From: Clostridium peptidivorans
Lineage (GTDB): Bacteria > Bacillota > Clostridia > Clostridiales > Clostridiaceae
Length of the DNA: 59,137 bases
Direction of reading: 5' to 3'
Assembly (NCBI RefSeq): GCF_900205925.1
Contig: NZ_OAOD01000019.1
Coordinates: 1-59,137, forward strand
A program made the translations under genes and the position numbers. Positions 17,736 to 26,868 of this stretch are shown here, one piece after another. Position 1 is the first letter of the stretch. Every line of letters begins with the position of its first letter. The notes under the pieces were generated by a model. It was not told the DNA's origin, did no database searches, and saw only the letters and a list, made by a program, of their open reading frames with translations.

Positions 17736-17743
17736 ACAGCTAT

Positions 17744-17759
17744 TGGCATGAATATTGCT
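17744..17759 (+). promoter_or_regulatory. Sigma-54 (-24/-12) promoter
   Basis: TGGCATGAATATTGCT fits the consensus TGGCAYRNNNNTTGCW at every constrained position, with GG and GC correctly spaced. It lies 80 bp before the BCCT transporter start. Expression would need RpoN and an enhancer-binding activator; the local activator gene is broken. Confidence 0.85.
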
Positions 17760-17839
17760 ATATTTATAAAGAAGAGTAATCAATAAATTACATACCATTC
17801 CTGTTAGGAAAATAATAAAAAATATAGGGGGGATATCAA

Positions 17840-19414
17840 ATGACAGAAAAAACGACTGTAAAGGAAGTACTTAAAAACGAAAAATTAAAAGGGGTAAGAT
17901 CAGGAGTGTTTTGGCCATCATTTATTGTGGTTGGTGGTGCAGCAATACTTGGGGTAGTGAATAATAAAGCGTTAACTACTGTTGCAAAGAATACGTTTTC
18001 TTGGTCGCTTAGATCCTTTGGGTGGTTATATCAAATTATTTCAATTGTGGCATTGATTCTTGCAGCTGTAATTACCTTTTCTAAGTTTGGTAAAATTCGT
18101 TTTGGTGGAGCAGATGCAAAACCTAAATTTCCATTTTTAACTTGGTTTGCAATGGCGTTAACTGGTGGTATTGCTACAGGGGTTGTTACTTATGGAGCTA
18201 ATGAACCCATAATTTATTTTGGAAATATTTATGGAGAAATGGCACAAACAGGAGTGCAAGCTGGAACTCCAACAGCAGCAATTTTTGCTATGGCACGTTG
18301 TTTCTATAACTGGACTTTCATTCCTTATGCAATGTATTCATTATGTGGACTTGCAGTGGGATATATGTATTTTAATAAAAAGAAATCATTATCTGTAACA
18401 GCAACGCTAATACCTTTGTTTGGTGAAAAAGTAACAAAAGGAATATGGGCAAATATAATAGACACTTTATCACTTTTAGCTATGGCCTTAGGACTAGCTT
18501 CTTCATTAGGTGCTGGACTTGCACTAGTAGGTTCGGGAATTGAAATGTCTTATGGAATTAAGCAAGGACCAATTTTATGGTTAGTACTATCGCTTACAAT
18601 CACAGCTACATTTACAGTTGCTTCATCTTTAGGAATAGATAAGGGAATTAAATGGTTAGCAGATTTTAACTCTAAGATATTTTATATATTATTAGGATTT
18701 TTATTTGTAGTTGGGCCTACATTGTATATATGCAGAACTTCCACAGCTGGAATGGCATATTGGTTACAAAACTTCTGGCAATGGGGACTTGACCCAATTG
18801 ATATGGGTGGAGAAGCACTCGTTATGTGGTGGACATTATATGACTGGGCTATATGGATTGCTTATGCACCTTTAATGGGAATATTTTTAGCTATGATATC
18901 TTATGGAAGAACAATACGTCAATTCATGATAATTAACTGGATACTTCCTTCAGTTTTTGGACTTGTTTGGTTTTCAGTTTGGGGAGCCACTGCACTTAAT
19001 TGGCAGCAAAGCGGAAGATTAGATTTAATAGGTACTATTAAAAATAATGGAGCTGTAGCAGGGCTTTGGAGTTTCCTTGGAGAACTGCCATTAGGAGTTA
19101 TACTTATACCTATTGTAATGTTAACTCTTATCATTTCCTTTGCAACTGCAGCAGATGCTATGACTACAACTATTGCAGCTTTATGTACAAAGGAATCGAG
19201 GCATGATGTAGAGCCACCAATTTGGCAGAAAATATTATGGGGAGTTTCAATTGGTGCAATTTCATTTTTCATGGTAGCCTATGCAGGCGGTGCACAAGGT
19301 GTAGATGGAGTAAAATACCTTGCAGCATCTGGTGGATTTATGGTTTTATTCATATTTGTGTTACAAATAATTTCAACAATCAAAATGTTCTTTATTGATA
19401 AGGTTGAAGAATAA
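17840..19414 (+). CDS. BCCT-family transporter, probable trimethylammonium (betaine) uptake
   Basis: A 524-residue protein with twelve hydrophobic segments. It carries the BCCT signature in TM8 (WWTLYDWAIWIAYAPLMG, then RTIRQF) and a glycine-rich TM3 (GGIATGVVTYGANEP) in place of the usual AGMGIGLMFWG pattern. BCCT carriers move quaternary ammonium compounds such as betaine, carnitine and choline. Sodium or exchange coupling cannot be read. The gene is preceded by a sigma-54 promoter and GGGGGGA, and 66 bp later comes an unusual ammonia-lyase homologue. Histidine itself is not a betaine, but ergothioneine is a histidine betaine, so ergothioneine is the substrate I favour. Confidence 0.85.
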   Translation: MTEKTTVKEVLKNEKLKGVRSGVFWPSFIVVGGAAILGVVNNKALTTVAKNTFSWSLRSFGWLYQIISIVALILAAVITFSKFGKIRFGGADAKPKFPFLTWFAMALTGGIATGVVTYGANEPIIYFGNIYGEMAQTGVQAGTPTAAIFAMARCFYNWTFIPYAMYSLCGLAVGYMYFNKKKSLSVTATLIPLFGEKVTKGIWANIIDTLSLLAMALGLASSLGAGLALVGSGIEMSYGIKQGPILWLVLSLTITATFTVASSLGIDKGIKWLADFNSKIFYILLGFLFVVGPTLYICRTSTAGMAYWLQNFWQWGLDPIDMGGEALVMWWTLYDWAIWIAYAPLMGIFLAMISYGRTIRQFMIINWILPSVFGLVWFSVWGATALNWQQSGRLDLIGTIKNNGAVAGLWSFLGELPLGVILIPIVMLTLIISFATAADAMTTTIAALCTKESRHDVEPPIWQKILWGVSIGAISFFMVAYAGGAQGVDGVKYLAASGGFMVLFIFVLQIISTIKMFFIDKVEE

Positions 19415-19480
19415 TTAGAAAAATAAGCTAGAAGAAAAGGATGTTTATAAGCGTCAGTTTCATACAAGGAGGCAGTAGTA

Positions 19481-21019
19481 ATGTATGCTAAAAATATGAA
19501 TAAGGTTGTACTAGGAAATAAAATAAATATTGAAGAATTTGTGGCTGTTGCTAGATTTGGAGCTAAAGTAGAGTTTTCAGAAGTTTACTATGAAAAAGTT
19601 AAAAAATCAAGAAATCTTGTGGAAAAGTGGATTGAAGAAGGAAGAGTAATGTATGGTATTACCACGGGATTTGGAGCTCTTTGCACTCAGGTAATATCAT
19701 CTGAAGAAACTGCAAAACTGCAAAGAAATATAGTGCTGTCTCATTCTACATCTGTTGGAGATCCTTTATCCATTGAAGAAGTTAGAGCTACAATGCTTAT
19801 GGTACTTCAAAATGTTGGACAGGGATATACCGGAGCTAGAATTGAGACCATGGAAATGTACAGTGAGTTTTTAAATCGTGGACTTACTCCCTTTGCTCCG
19901 AAAGAGGGGTCAGTAGGATACTTATCACCAGAAGCACATATGGCACTGGTGCTTATTGGAGAAGGAAAGGCGTATGTAAATGGAGAGTTATTAGAAGGCA
20001 GAGAAGCACTAAAAAGAGTAGGACTAGAGCCTATAGAACTATCTTCTAAGGAAGGGTTAGTATTAGTTTCAGGAACTACAAGTGTTACAGCAATTGGAGC
20101 ACTAGCATTATATGATATGATAAATTCCTCAAAGACTGCAGATGTTATAGGGGCTATGACTTTAGAAATTCTCAAAGGAACCACAAGAGCTTTTGATGAA
20201 AGATTAATGAGTGTTAGGCCGCATGAAGATCAAAAAAATACGGCTGAAAATGTAAGAAAGATACTTGGCGATTCAGAGGTGGCAAAGAATTTTCAAAATT
20301 ATAGACTTCAAGATGCTTTATCTTTAAGGTGTATACCGCAGCTACATGGTGCAGCAAAGAAAACATTAAAAGATGCTTTAAAAACCATAGAAATAGAGAT
20401 GAACTCTTGTTGCGATAACCCAATAATATGGCCTGAAGGGGACGATGGAGAAGCTATTTCAGGATGTAACCCAGACTCTTCTTATGTAGGACTTGAAATG
20501 GATTCAGCGTGTATTGCAGCAACTATGATTGCAAAGATGTCGGAGAGAAGAAATAATAGACTTGTGGATGGAAGCCTTTCAGAATATCCATGGTTTCTTA
20601 TAAAAAAGCCAGGACTTAATTCAGGGCTTATGATACCTCAATATACTCAGGCGGGGCTTTTAAATGATATGAAAATTTTATCTCATCCATCAAGTGTAGA
20701 TGGTGTGCCTACTTGTGGTAATCAGGAAGATTACGTTGCAATGGGATATAATGCTTCTAAAAAGGCAAGACAAATTGCAGATAAACTTGAGTTCATCTTG
20801 GCAATAGAGCTTTTATCGGTGTTCCAGGCACAGCAGTTTATGGAAGGTGAATTATCAAGAGGTAGTGCATCTAAGGCTGTTTTAGATGAAATAGCCAAAA
20901 CTGTACCTGTGATGGAAGAGGATGTGTATCTTTATCCTCATATTAATACCATAAGAGATTTAATACACTCAGGAAAAGTAATTGAGTTAGTAGAAGAAAA
21001 GGTAGGAAAGTTGGTGTGA
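19481..21019 (+). CDS. MIO-less histidine ammonia-lyase homologue, candidate ergothionase
   Basis: A full-length member (512 residues) of the aromatic amino acid lyase family: YGITTGFGALCT with Y58, NSCCDNPIIW, SERRNNRLVD and GNQEDYVAMG. In HutH the stretch GSVGASGDLAPLA supplies the Ala-Ser-Gly that cyclises to the MIO electrophile. Here residues 143-151 read GSVGYLSPE: three residues are missing and ASGD is replaced by Y. It therefore cannot form MIO. Treponema denticola ergothionase, to my knowledge, is a MIO-free homologue that eliminates trimethylamine from ergothioneine. The adjacent BCCT carrier fits. No hutU, hutI or other histidine genes are present. Start follows AAGGAGG. Confidence 0.8.
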   Translation: MYAKNMNKVVLGNKINIEEFVAVARFGAKVEFSEVYYEKVKKSRNLVEKWIEEGRVMYGITTGFGALCTQVISSEETAKLQRNIVLSHSTSVGDPLSIEEVRATMLMVLQNVGQGYTGARIETMEMYSEFLNRGLTPFAPKEGSVGYLSPEAHMALVLIGEGKAYVNGELLEGREALKRVGLEPIELSSKEGLVLVSGTTSVTAIGALALYDMINSSKTADVIGAMTLEILKGTTRAFDERLMSVRPHEDQKNTAENVRKILGDSEVAKNFQNYRLQDALSLRCIPQLHGAAKKTLKDALKTIEIEMNSCCDNPIIWPEGDDGEAISGCNPDSSYVGLEMDSACIAATMIAKMSERRNNRLVDGSLSEYPWFLIKKPGLNSGLMIPQYTQAGLLNDMKILSHPSSVDGVPTCGNQEDYVAMGYNASKKARQIADKLEFILAIELLSVFQAQQFMEGELSRGSASKAVLDEIAKTVPVMEEDVYLYPHINTIRDLIHSGKVIELVEEKVGKLV

Positions 21020-21021
21020 AT

Positions 21022-21264
21022 ATGAAAGTAAAAATGGATTTAAATAAGATATTTTTAACACCACCATCTACAATGTATGAACGAATTACATTGTTTCTTA
21101 TGTTAACTATTACATTTATAATATTTTTTAGCCCTTTAAAGTTTTCATCCATGCACCCTGTGGAAGCAGCAATTACAGCAGCACTTCCAGCAATTTCAAT
21201 TTCTTGGGGATGGATTATACTTTTAAGGTCTATATTTAGAAAAAAAGATTTTGTAAAAAAATAA
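21022..21264 (+). CDS. Small two-helix membrane protein coupled to the lyase gene
   Basis: I do not recognise this 80-residue protein. It has two hydrophobic segments (about 22-38 and 45-68) separated by SPLKFSSMHPVEAA, and a lysine-rich C terminus (RKKDFVKK). The ATG at 21022 lies two bases after the lyase stop; a GTG at 21016 overlaps it. Translation is therefore coupled to the candidate ergothionase, which implies a shared role, perhaps assisting transport. A strong terminator ends this three-gene unit. Confidence 0.6.
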   Translation: MKVKMDLNKIFLTPPSTMYERITLFLMLTITFIIFFSPLKFSSMHPVEAAITAALPAISISWGWIILLRSIFRKKDFVKK

Positions 21265-21272
21265 ATTACGTT

Positions 21273-21313
21273 AAAAAATCTTACTTCAATACTTATTTGA
21301 AGTAAGGTTTTTT
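21273..21313 (+). terminator. Terminator of the BCCT-lyase unit
   Basis: AAAAAATCTTACTTCAA and TTGAAGTAAGGTTTTTT form a long stem with one G-T pair, followed by T-rich sequence. Confidence 0.85.
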
Positions 21314-21600
21314 ATTTTTATTTAATAGAAAACAAGATGTATTATAACTACAATATACTGACGAAATTAATATGAATAATATTTTTTTATTAAGCAAATT
21401 ATATAATTTAGATGAAAAAATTAAAAAAATAAAGCTAATGAATAAAAAATGATGCATTGCAAGGATAATTACTTGTAATTAATATATATTATTGTTTAAT
21501 TATATACTAAAATAGTATATAATTAAATCAATGAGTTTTGTAAGATTAAAGTTAATTAATGATAGATAAAATTTTTTATAAATGAAGGGAGAAATAAATT
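21314..21600. other. AT-rich promoter region
   Basis: No gene. Very AT-rich sequence, including the self-complementary stretch TATACTAAAATAGTATATA near 21503-21521. A GGGAGAAA ribosome binding site at the right end serves the flavoprotein gene. No operator can be assigned with confidence. Confidence 0.5.
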
Positions 21601-22929
21601 ATGAAAATAGCAGTTATAGGGTGTACACATGCTGGTACAGCAGCAATTATAAATTGTGCAAAATTATATCCAGAGGCAAAGATTACGGTTTACGAAAAAA
21701 ATGATAACATTTCATTTTTATCCTGTGGAATAGCATTATATATTGGAGGAGTGGTTAAAGATCCTCAAGGCTTATTTTACTCTTCACCAGAAAAATTAGC
21801 AGAACTAGGCGTAGAGACAAAAATGAAACATGAAGTATTAGAAACTAATTTAGATGAAAAGAGAATAAAGGTACGTAACTTAGATACAAATGAGGAATTT
21901 GAAGATACTTTTGATAAATTAATAATAACTTCAGGTTCATGGCCAATAGTTCCAAGAATTGAAGGAATTGATTTGGAAAATGTATTATTATCTAAAAACT
22001 TCTATCACTCAAACACTATAATTGAAAAATCCAAGACAGCTAAAAATATAGTGGTTGTAGGAGCAGGATATATAGGAGTTGAGCTAGTAGAAGCCTTTGA
22101 AATGAATGGCAAAAATGTGACCTTAATTGATGCCGAAGAGCGTATATTAAGTAAATACTTAGATAAAGAATATACTGATATAGCAGAAAAAGCTTTTATG
22201 GATAAAGGAGTAAAACTTGCCATTGGGGAAACTGTGGTTAAGTTTGAAGGTGAAAGTGGAAAAGTATCAAAGGTAGTAACTAATAAGGGAGAATATGAAA
22301 CAGATTTAGTTGTACTTTGCATAGGATTTAGACCAAACACTGAACTATTTAAAGGTCAATTAGATATGCTTGGTAACGGAGCCATTGTAGTTGATGAATA
22401 TATGAGAACAAGTAAAGAGGATGTATTCGCAGCAGGAGATAGCTGTGCAGTTATATATAATCCTACTGGAAAACATGCATATATTCCACTTGCAACAAAT
22501 GCAGTGCGTATGGGAACATTGGTTGCTAGAAACTTAGTAAAAACAACTACTAAATACATGGGAACTCAAGGTACTTCAGGAATTAAGATTTATGAGTATA
22601 ATATAGCATCCACAGGACTTACTGAAAATGCTGCAAAATCATCAGACATAGAGGTTAAAACTGTAACTGTAGAAGATAATTATCGTCCAGAATTCATGCC
22701 AACTTATGATACAGCAAAATTAAAAGTGGTTTATGAAAAGGACTCTAAAGTGATTTTAGGAGCACAAATAATATCAAAGGCAGATTTAACTCAAGCTATG
22801 AACACAATGTCTGTATGCATTCAAAATAAAATGACTATAGATGAGTTAGCATTTGTAGATTTCTTCTTTCAACCACATTACAATAAACCATGGAATTTAT
22901 TAAACTTAGCAGGGTTAAGTGCTGAATAG
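21601..22929 (+). CDS. FAD-dependent NADH oxidase / CoA-disulfide reductase family protein
   Basis: A 442-residue pyridine nucleotide-disulfide oxidoreductase. The N-terminal FAD motif is MKIAVIGCTHAGTAA and the NAD motif IVVVGAGYIGVELVEAF at about residue 149. The single redox cysteine C42 lies in SFLSCGIALYIGG, typical of NADH oxidase, NADH peroxidase and CoA-disulfide reductase. AAGD marks the second FAD site and the C-terminal dimer domain is complete. It would remove oxygen, peroxide or disulfides at the expense of NADH. It is separated from the lyase genes by a terminator, so it is probably an independent unit. Confidence 0.85.
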   Translation: MKIAVIGCTHAGTAAIINCAKLYPEAKITVYEKNDNISFLSCGIALYIGGVVKDPQGLFYSSPEKLAELGVETKMKHEVLETNLDEKRIKVRNLDTNEEFEDTFDKLIITSGSWPIVPRIEGIDLENVLLSKNFYHSNTIIEKSKTAKNIVVVGAGYIGVELVEAFEMNGKNVTLIDAEERILSKYLDKEYTDIAEKAFMDKGVKLAIGETVVKFEGESGKVSKVVTNKGEYETDLVVLCIGFRPNTELFKGQLDMLGNGAIVVDEYMRTSKEDVFAAGDSCAVIYNPTGKHAYIPLATNAVRMGTLVARNLVKTTTKYMGTQGTSGIKIYEYNIASTGLTENAAKSSDIEVKTVTVEDNYRPEFMPTYDTAKLKVVYEKDSKVILGAQIISKADLTQAMNTMSVCIQNKMTIDELAFVDFFFQPHYNKPWNLLNLAGLSAE

Positions 22930-22960
22930 ACTATAAGTTAATAATTAAAAGTTAAGATAA

Positions 22961-22988
22961 AAAGTTCCTCAAAATTGAGGAGCTTTTT
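22961..22988 (+). terminator. Terminator of the flavoprotein gene
   Basis: AAGTTCCTC and GAGGAGCTT pair around AAAATT, followed by TTTT. Confidence 0.8.
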
Positions 22989-23108
22989 TGTTATGGAAAG
23001 CTGGTTACTAGTAACTGATTCCTCATTTTCATAGGCTAGTATATTATTTTAAAATTAATTGACAACTAAAAGTTTAAAACTGATAATTAATGCTGAGGAG
23101 GTGTTAAG

Positions 23109-24068
23109 TTGATTCGCACTGCTGTTATAAAAGAAGATTTAAAATTATATCAAGATGTTTCTATAGATAAATTAAAAGATGAAAATATAAGTTGGTGTTG
23201 GGTTGATATAGAAAATCCTTCAGAAGATGAAGAGAAAGTTTTAGTAGATATATTTGGTTTTCATAAATTAGCCATAGAGGATGCTTTACAAATTCATCAT
23301 AGACCTAAGCTCGACCATTACGATGGCTATGATTTTTTTATTTTGAATGCATTAAATGATGAAACATTATTATCAGAAACTGTAGGAATATTTATATTAG
23401 AAAGATTTATAGTTTCTGTACGTAGAGAAAATTGTAATGAGATAGATGAGGCATGGGATAAGTTTATATATAATGAAAATAAGTGGAATAAAGGACCTGC
23501 ATATATAAAATATTTAATATTAGATAAAATTGTAGATGAACTTTTTCCTGCTATTCAAGAAATTGAAGATAAATTAAATTCAATAGATAATAATGAAGAT
23601 AAAAAATCTGTGAATCAAATTATAGATGAAATATTTTCAATTAGAAATGACTTGTTAAAATTAAGAAGATTAGTAACTTCTATGAGAGATTTGCTATATC
23701 GAATGTTAAATTCAGAAAGATTGAGTTGGATAAGAGAGCAGAAAATATATTTTCAAGACATTTATGATCATTTGCTTAAACTATCAGATATGATTGAAGA
23801 AAGCAGAGAAATCACTGCAGATATAAGGGATAATTATATATCTACTAATTCAAATAAAATGAATATAAATATGATGGTACTTACAGTTATATCTACAATA
23901 TTTATACCATTAACCTTTATTGTAGGGGTATATGGAATGAATTTTGAAAATATTCCTGAACTTAAATGGAAATATGGGTATTTTGTAATATGGGCTATAA
24001 TGGCACTTATAGGAGTTTTCATGTTTTTATGGTTTAAACGAAAAGGATGGTTTGATATTGATAAGTAG
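23109..24068 (+). CDS. corA: CorA-family magnesium/divalent cation transporter
   Basis: A 319-residue CorA protein: a cytoplasmic alpha-beta domain, a long helical stalk (about 130-250), and two membrane helices at about 256-275 and 291-311. The signature GMN (276-278, in VYGMNFENIPELKW) is intact, so it should conduct magnesium or a similar divalent ion. The likely start is TTG at 23109, as GAGGAGGTG lies seven bases upstream and no ATG is near. The flanking gaps hold degenerate repeats of the type ATTGACAATTGATAATTA. Confidence 0.88.
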   Translation: MIRTAVIKEDLKLYQDVSIDKLKDENISWCWVDIENPSEDEEKVLVDIFGFHKLAIEDALQIHHRPKLDHYDGYDFFILNALNDETLLSETVGIFILERFIVSVRRENCNEIDEAWDKFIYNENKWNKGPAYIKYLILDKIVDELFPAIQEIEDKLNSIDNNEDKKSVNQIIDEIFSIRNDLLKLRRLVTSMRDLLYRMLNSERLSWIREQKIYFQDIYDHLLKLSDMIEESREITADIRDNYISTNSNKMNINMMVLTVISTIFIPLTFIVGVYGMNFENIPELKWKYGYFVIWAIMALIGVFMFLWFKRKGWFDIDK

Positions 24069-24173
24069 TTCACAATTGACAATATATAATTGATAATACA
24101 TAATCATAATGGGAAATCTAAATAAAACCTATTTATTAAAATTTGAAATTGATAATTAAAGGTGGAGATACAT

Positions 24174-25310
24174 ATGTATAAATTAATTGCAACGTCTACT
24201 TTTGGCCTTGAAAAAGTAGTAGCTGATGAATTAAAAGAATTAGGATATGATGATTTAACTATAGAAAATGGGAAAGTAACCTTTGAAGGGGACGAAATGG
24301 ATATAGTAACCTGCAATATGTGGCTTAGAACTGCAGATAGGGTACTTATAAAAATGGCAGAGTTTAAGGCAGAATCCTTCGAAGAACTTTTTCAAGGAAC
24401 TAAAGAAGTTGAATGGGGAGACATAGTACCTATAACAGGATTTATGCATGTAACTGGAAAGTCTATTAAATCTCAGCTTCATAGTGTACCTGATTGCCAA
24501 TCTATAGTTAAAAAGGCTGTAGTTGAAGCCATGAAAAGAAAATATAGAATGGATACATTCCCCGAAAATGGAGCAGAGTATAAAATTGAAGTGGCAATAC
24601 TGAAAGACATAGTTACATTAACGATAGATACAACAGGATCAGGATTACATAAAAGAGGATATAGAGAACTTGCAGGGGAAGCTCCTTTAAAGGAAACTTT
24701 AGCAGCGGCATTAGTGCTTCTAAGTAAATGGGAACCTTCAAGAGTGCTTGCAGACCCTCTTTGTGGTTCGGGAACTATAGCAATTGAAGCTGCAATGATT
24801 GGAAGAAATATAGCTCCAGGACTTAATAGAAGCTTTGTATCGGAGCAGTGGGACATAATAGATCAGGATTTATGGGAAGATATAAGAAAACATGCTAAAA
24901 ATTCAGTTAATAATAAGGACTTTAGAATACTTGCTTCTGATATAAATGGAAGATTATTAGCTACTGCAAGAGCAAATGCTATAAAAGCAGGAGTTGAGGA
25001 AAATATATTTTTTCAAAAGATGGATGTAAGAGATTTCAGTAGTAAGAAAAGATATGGATTTATAATAAGCAATCCTCCTTATGGCGAAAGAATTGGAGAA
25101 GAAAAGGAAGTTGAAGAATTATATAAAGTTATGGGAAAAGTATTTACAGATTTAAATGATTGGTCATATTTTGTACTTACCTCTCATCCTAAGTTTCAAG
25201 AATTATTTGGTGAAAAATCTAATAAAAATAGAAAGCTTTATAATGGAAGAATTCAATGCTATTATTATCAGTACCTAGGAGCAGAGCCAGAGAAAAAAAG
25301 ATATGAATAA
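24174..25310 (+). CDS. THUMP-domain 23S rRNA guanine-N2 methyltransferase (RlmL/YpsC type)
   Basis: A 378-residue protein with an N-terminal THUMP RNA-binding region (about 40-160) and a Rossmann methyltransferase domain. The SAM loop is ADPLCGSGTIAIEAA at about 192-206 and the amino-methylation motif NPPYGERIG at about 299. This matches RlmL N-terminal half and Bacillus YpsC, which methylate guanine N2 in 23S rRNA. The ATG at 24174 follows GGTGGAG. It is a single gene with its own terminator 130 bp later. Confidence 0.85.
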   Translation: MYKLIATSTFGLEKVVADELKELGYDDLTIENGKVTFEGDEMDIVTCNMWLRTADRVLIKMAEFKAESFEELFQGTKEVEWGDIVPITGFMHVTGKSIKSQLHSVPDCQSIVKKAVVEAMKRKYRMDTFPENGAEYKIEVAILKDIVTLTIDTTGSGLHKRGYRELAGEAPLKETLAAALVLLSKWEPSRVLADPLCGSGTIAIEAAMIGRNIAPGLNRSFVSEQWDIIDQDLWEDIRKHAKNSVNNKDFRILASDINGRLLATARANAIKAGVEENIFFQKMDVRDFSSKKRYGFIISNPPYGERIGEEKEVEELYKVMGKVFTDLNDWSYFVLTSHPKFQELFGEKSNKNRKLYNGRIQCYYYQYLGAEPEKKRYE

Positions 25311-25437
25311 ATTTCTTGCTTATATGTGTATAAGTAAATATTTATCCTGTGGATATAATATCAACGTAAAATTTAATAACTAAACGGATTTTGGAGTAGG
25401 ATATTAGTTTAAGTGTTGATCTCTAGTTTGTAACTAC

Positions 25438-25468
25438 AAAAGCTTAGTTGTTTTGCAACTAAGCTTTT
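25438..25468. terminator. Bidirectional terminator
   Basis: AAAAGCTTAGTTG and CAACTAAGCTTTT form a perfect 13-bp stem with a TTTTG loop, suitable for the methyltransferase and the convergent coat gene. Confidence 0.85.
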
Positions 25469-25517
25469 AATTATTAGGGTTTAGCCATTAGAGATAAAAA
25501 TTTTGTTTCATAAGATT

Positions 25518-25976
25518 TTACTGAACATCATACCAGCCTTTTGAATTCATTGTTTTAAATAATGTTTCAGCATGACCTTGTTCTTCTTGTTGAATATGTT
25601 GAAGCTGTTGTCTTATATTAGTATCAACAGATTCTAAAACAGCATTATTGTAAGAACTTGAAACATGTTTTTCAGTATATAATGCGTCATTTAAAAGCTG
25701 TGCATCTGTAAATCCAAGGCTTGATTGTACATTTGATGAATCACCTTGAGGTGTTGTAAAGCTTTTAAATATATTTTGATTATTTACTCCATTTTGAGAT
25801 AATATGCCTTCAAGTGTAGTTGCATGTTGATGTTCTTTATTTGCTAAGTCTTGAAATACCTGTTTTATTTGTGGATCTGATGCCATAGAGGCATATTGTT
25901 CATATTTCCTTATACACAAATATTCTGCATTTAAATTGTCTTCTATTAAAGTTTTTTCCTTATTAGTAAGTGCCAT
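25518..25976 (-). CDS. CotF-like spore coat protein (ferritin-like)
   Basis: A 152-residue helical protein with two similar helix pairs: NLNAEYLCIRKYEQYA...NKEHQHATTLE and LNDALYTEKHVSSSYN...QEEQGHAETL. This is the coat F-domain layout (ferritin-like superfamily) common in clostridial spore coats. The E and H residues resemble metal ligands, so metal binding is possible. Its start has an AAAGGGG ribosome binding site. No clear sporulation promoter was identified. Confidence 0.8.
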   Translation of the reverse strand: MALTNKEKTLIEDNLNAEYLCIRKYEQYASMASDPQIKQVFQDLANKEHQHATTLEGILSQNGVNNQNIFKSFTTPQGDSSNVQSSLGFTDAQLLNDALYTEKHVSSSYNNAVLESVDTNIRQQLQHIQQEEQGHAETLFKTMNSKGWYDVQ

Positions 25977-26083
25977 TTCTAAAAAACCCCTTTCAATTTA
26001 TATTAGTTTCAAGATTATTATGCCCTTTTAAAAAAAATATATTATATAAAATTTGGGATTTTAAGAAATAATTATATAAATTA

Positions 26084-26743
26084 TCAGCACTTATAATGAA
26101 AAAATGCTTCTATATTTGCAGTTATAGTGATTTGGCTAGGAAGTATAGGGGTTGTGGCAGCGAGGACTTTAAAGCCTGCAACCTCTTGAATATTTTGAGT
26201 AGCACTTTGCTCTATAATTTTATATGGAATTTTAAAAACACTTACTTTTAAAGTGTTTTCGACTTGTCTTGCCTTATTTATAGCATTTATTATGGCGAGA
26301 CTTAATGCTTTGTTATAATATAGGGAAGGGTTTTCCACAGTAAATTTTATGTTATCTACTCGATTAGCTCCCTTAGAAACTGCAGCATCTATAATTTGTC
26401 CTACCTTAGATAAATCTTTAATAGTAACGGATAAAATATTTGTAACCCTATATCCTCTAAATACTTGTTTTCCTTCTATATAATCGTATTGGGGTTCAAT
26501 ATTATAAGAAGATGTACTGATGTCCTCTTTAGGAATATTAAACTTAAGTAATTCGTTTATAATAGCAGTAACTTTTATAGCGTTTTCTCTTTGTGCTTTT
26601 TCTAAATTCATGTCTTCTGTTACAACTCCTAAATTTACAATGGCTATATTGGGTTCTACTTTTATAGTTGCAGTTCCATTTAGTTTTAGTTCACCTTTTT
26701 TAAAACTTTGGAGATTAGGAGAATAAAAGTCATAATTCATCAT
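26084..26743 (-). CDS. SIMPL (DUF541) domain protein without signal peptide
   Basis: A 220-residue SIMPL-domain protein: LNGTATIKVEPNIAIVNLGV at the start and DISTSSYNIEPQYDYIEGK plus GYRVTNILSVTI in the middle are typical. The function of the family is poorly defined. Relatives in Gram-negatives are periplasmic, but no signal peptide or membrane helix is visible here. The ATG at 26743 follows GAAAGGA; the reading frame is open for 24 codons upstream. It appears monocistronic. Confidence 0.75.
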   Translation of the reverse strand: MMNYDFYSPNLQSFKKGELKLNGTATIKVEPNIAIVNLGVVTEDMNLEKAQRENAIKVTAIINELLKFNIPKEDISTSSYNIEPQYDYIEGKQVFRGYRVTNILSVTIKDLSKVGQIIDAAVSKGANRVDNIKFTVENPSLYYNKALSLAIINAINKARQVENTLKVSVFKIPYKIIEQSATQNIQEVAGFKVLAATTPILPSQITITANIEAFFHYKC

Positions 26744-26868
26744 AATACATATATCCTTTCTTTTAATATTACCTATGTTATTATATTCAATAGTAACAGA
26801 TTTTTTAACCTTCAATAGTATAATATTGAGGGCTTATTTTTTAGCATAATAATAAAGAAGGTGAAACG

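Noticed and set aside
19481..21019. Ordinary histidine utilisation (hutH) annotation
   Set aside because: The MIO-forming Ala-Ser-Gly is absent and no urocanase, imidazolonepropionase or formiminoglutamate gene is nearby; the partner is a betaine-type carrier.
21601..22929. Flavoprotein as part of the ergothioneine unit
   Set aside because: A strong terminator and 290 bp of separate promoter region lie between, and the protein is a standard NADH oxidase or CoA-disulfide reductase type.
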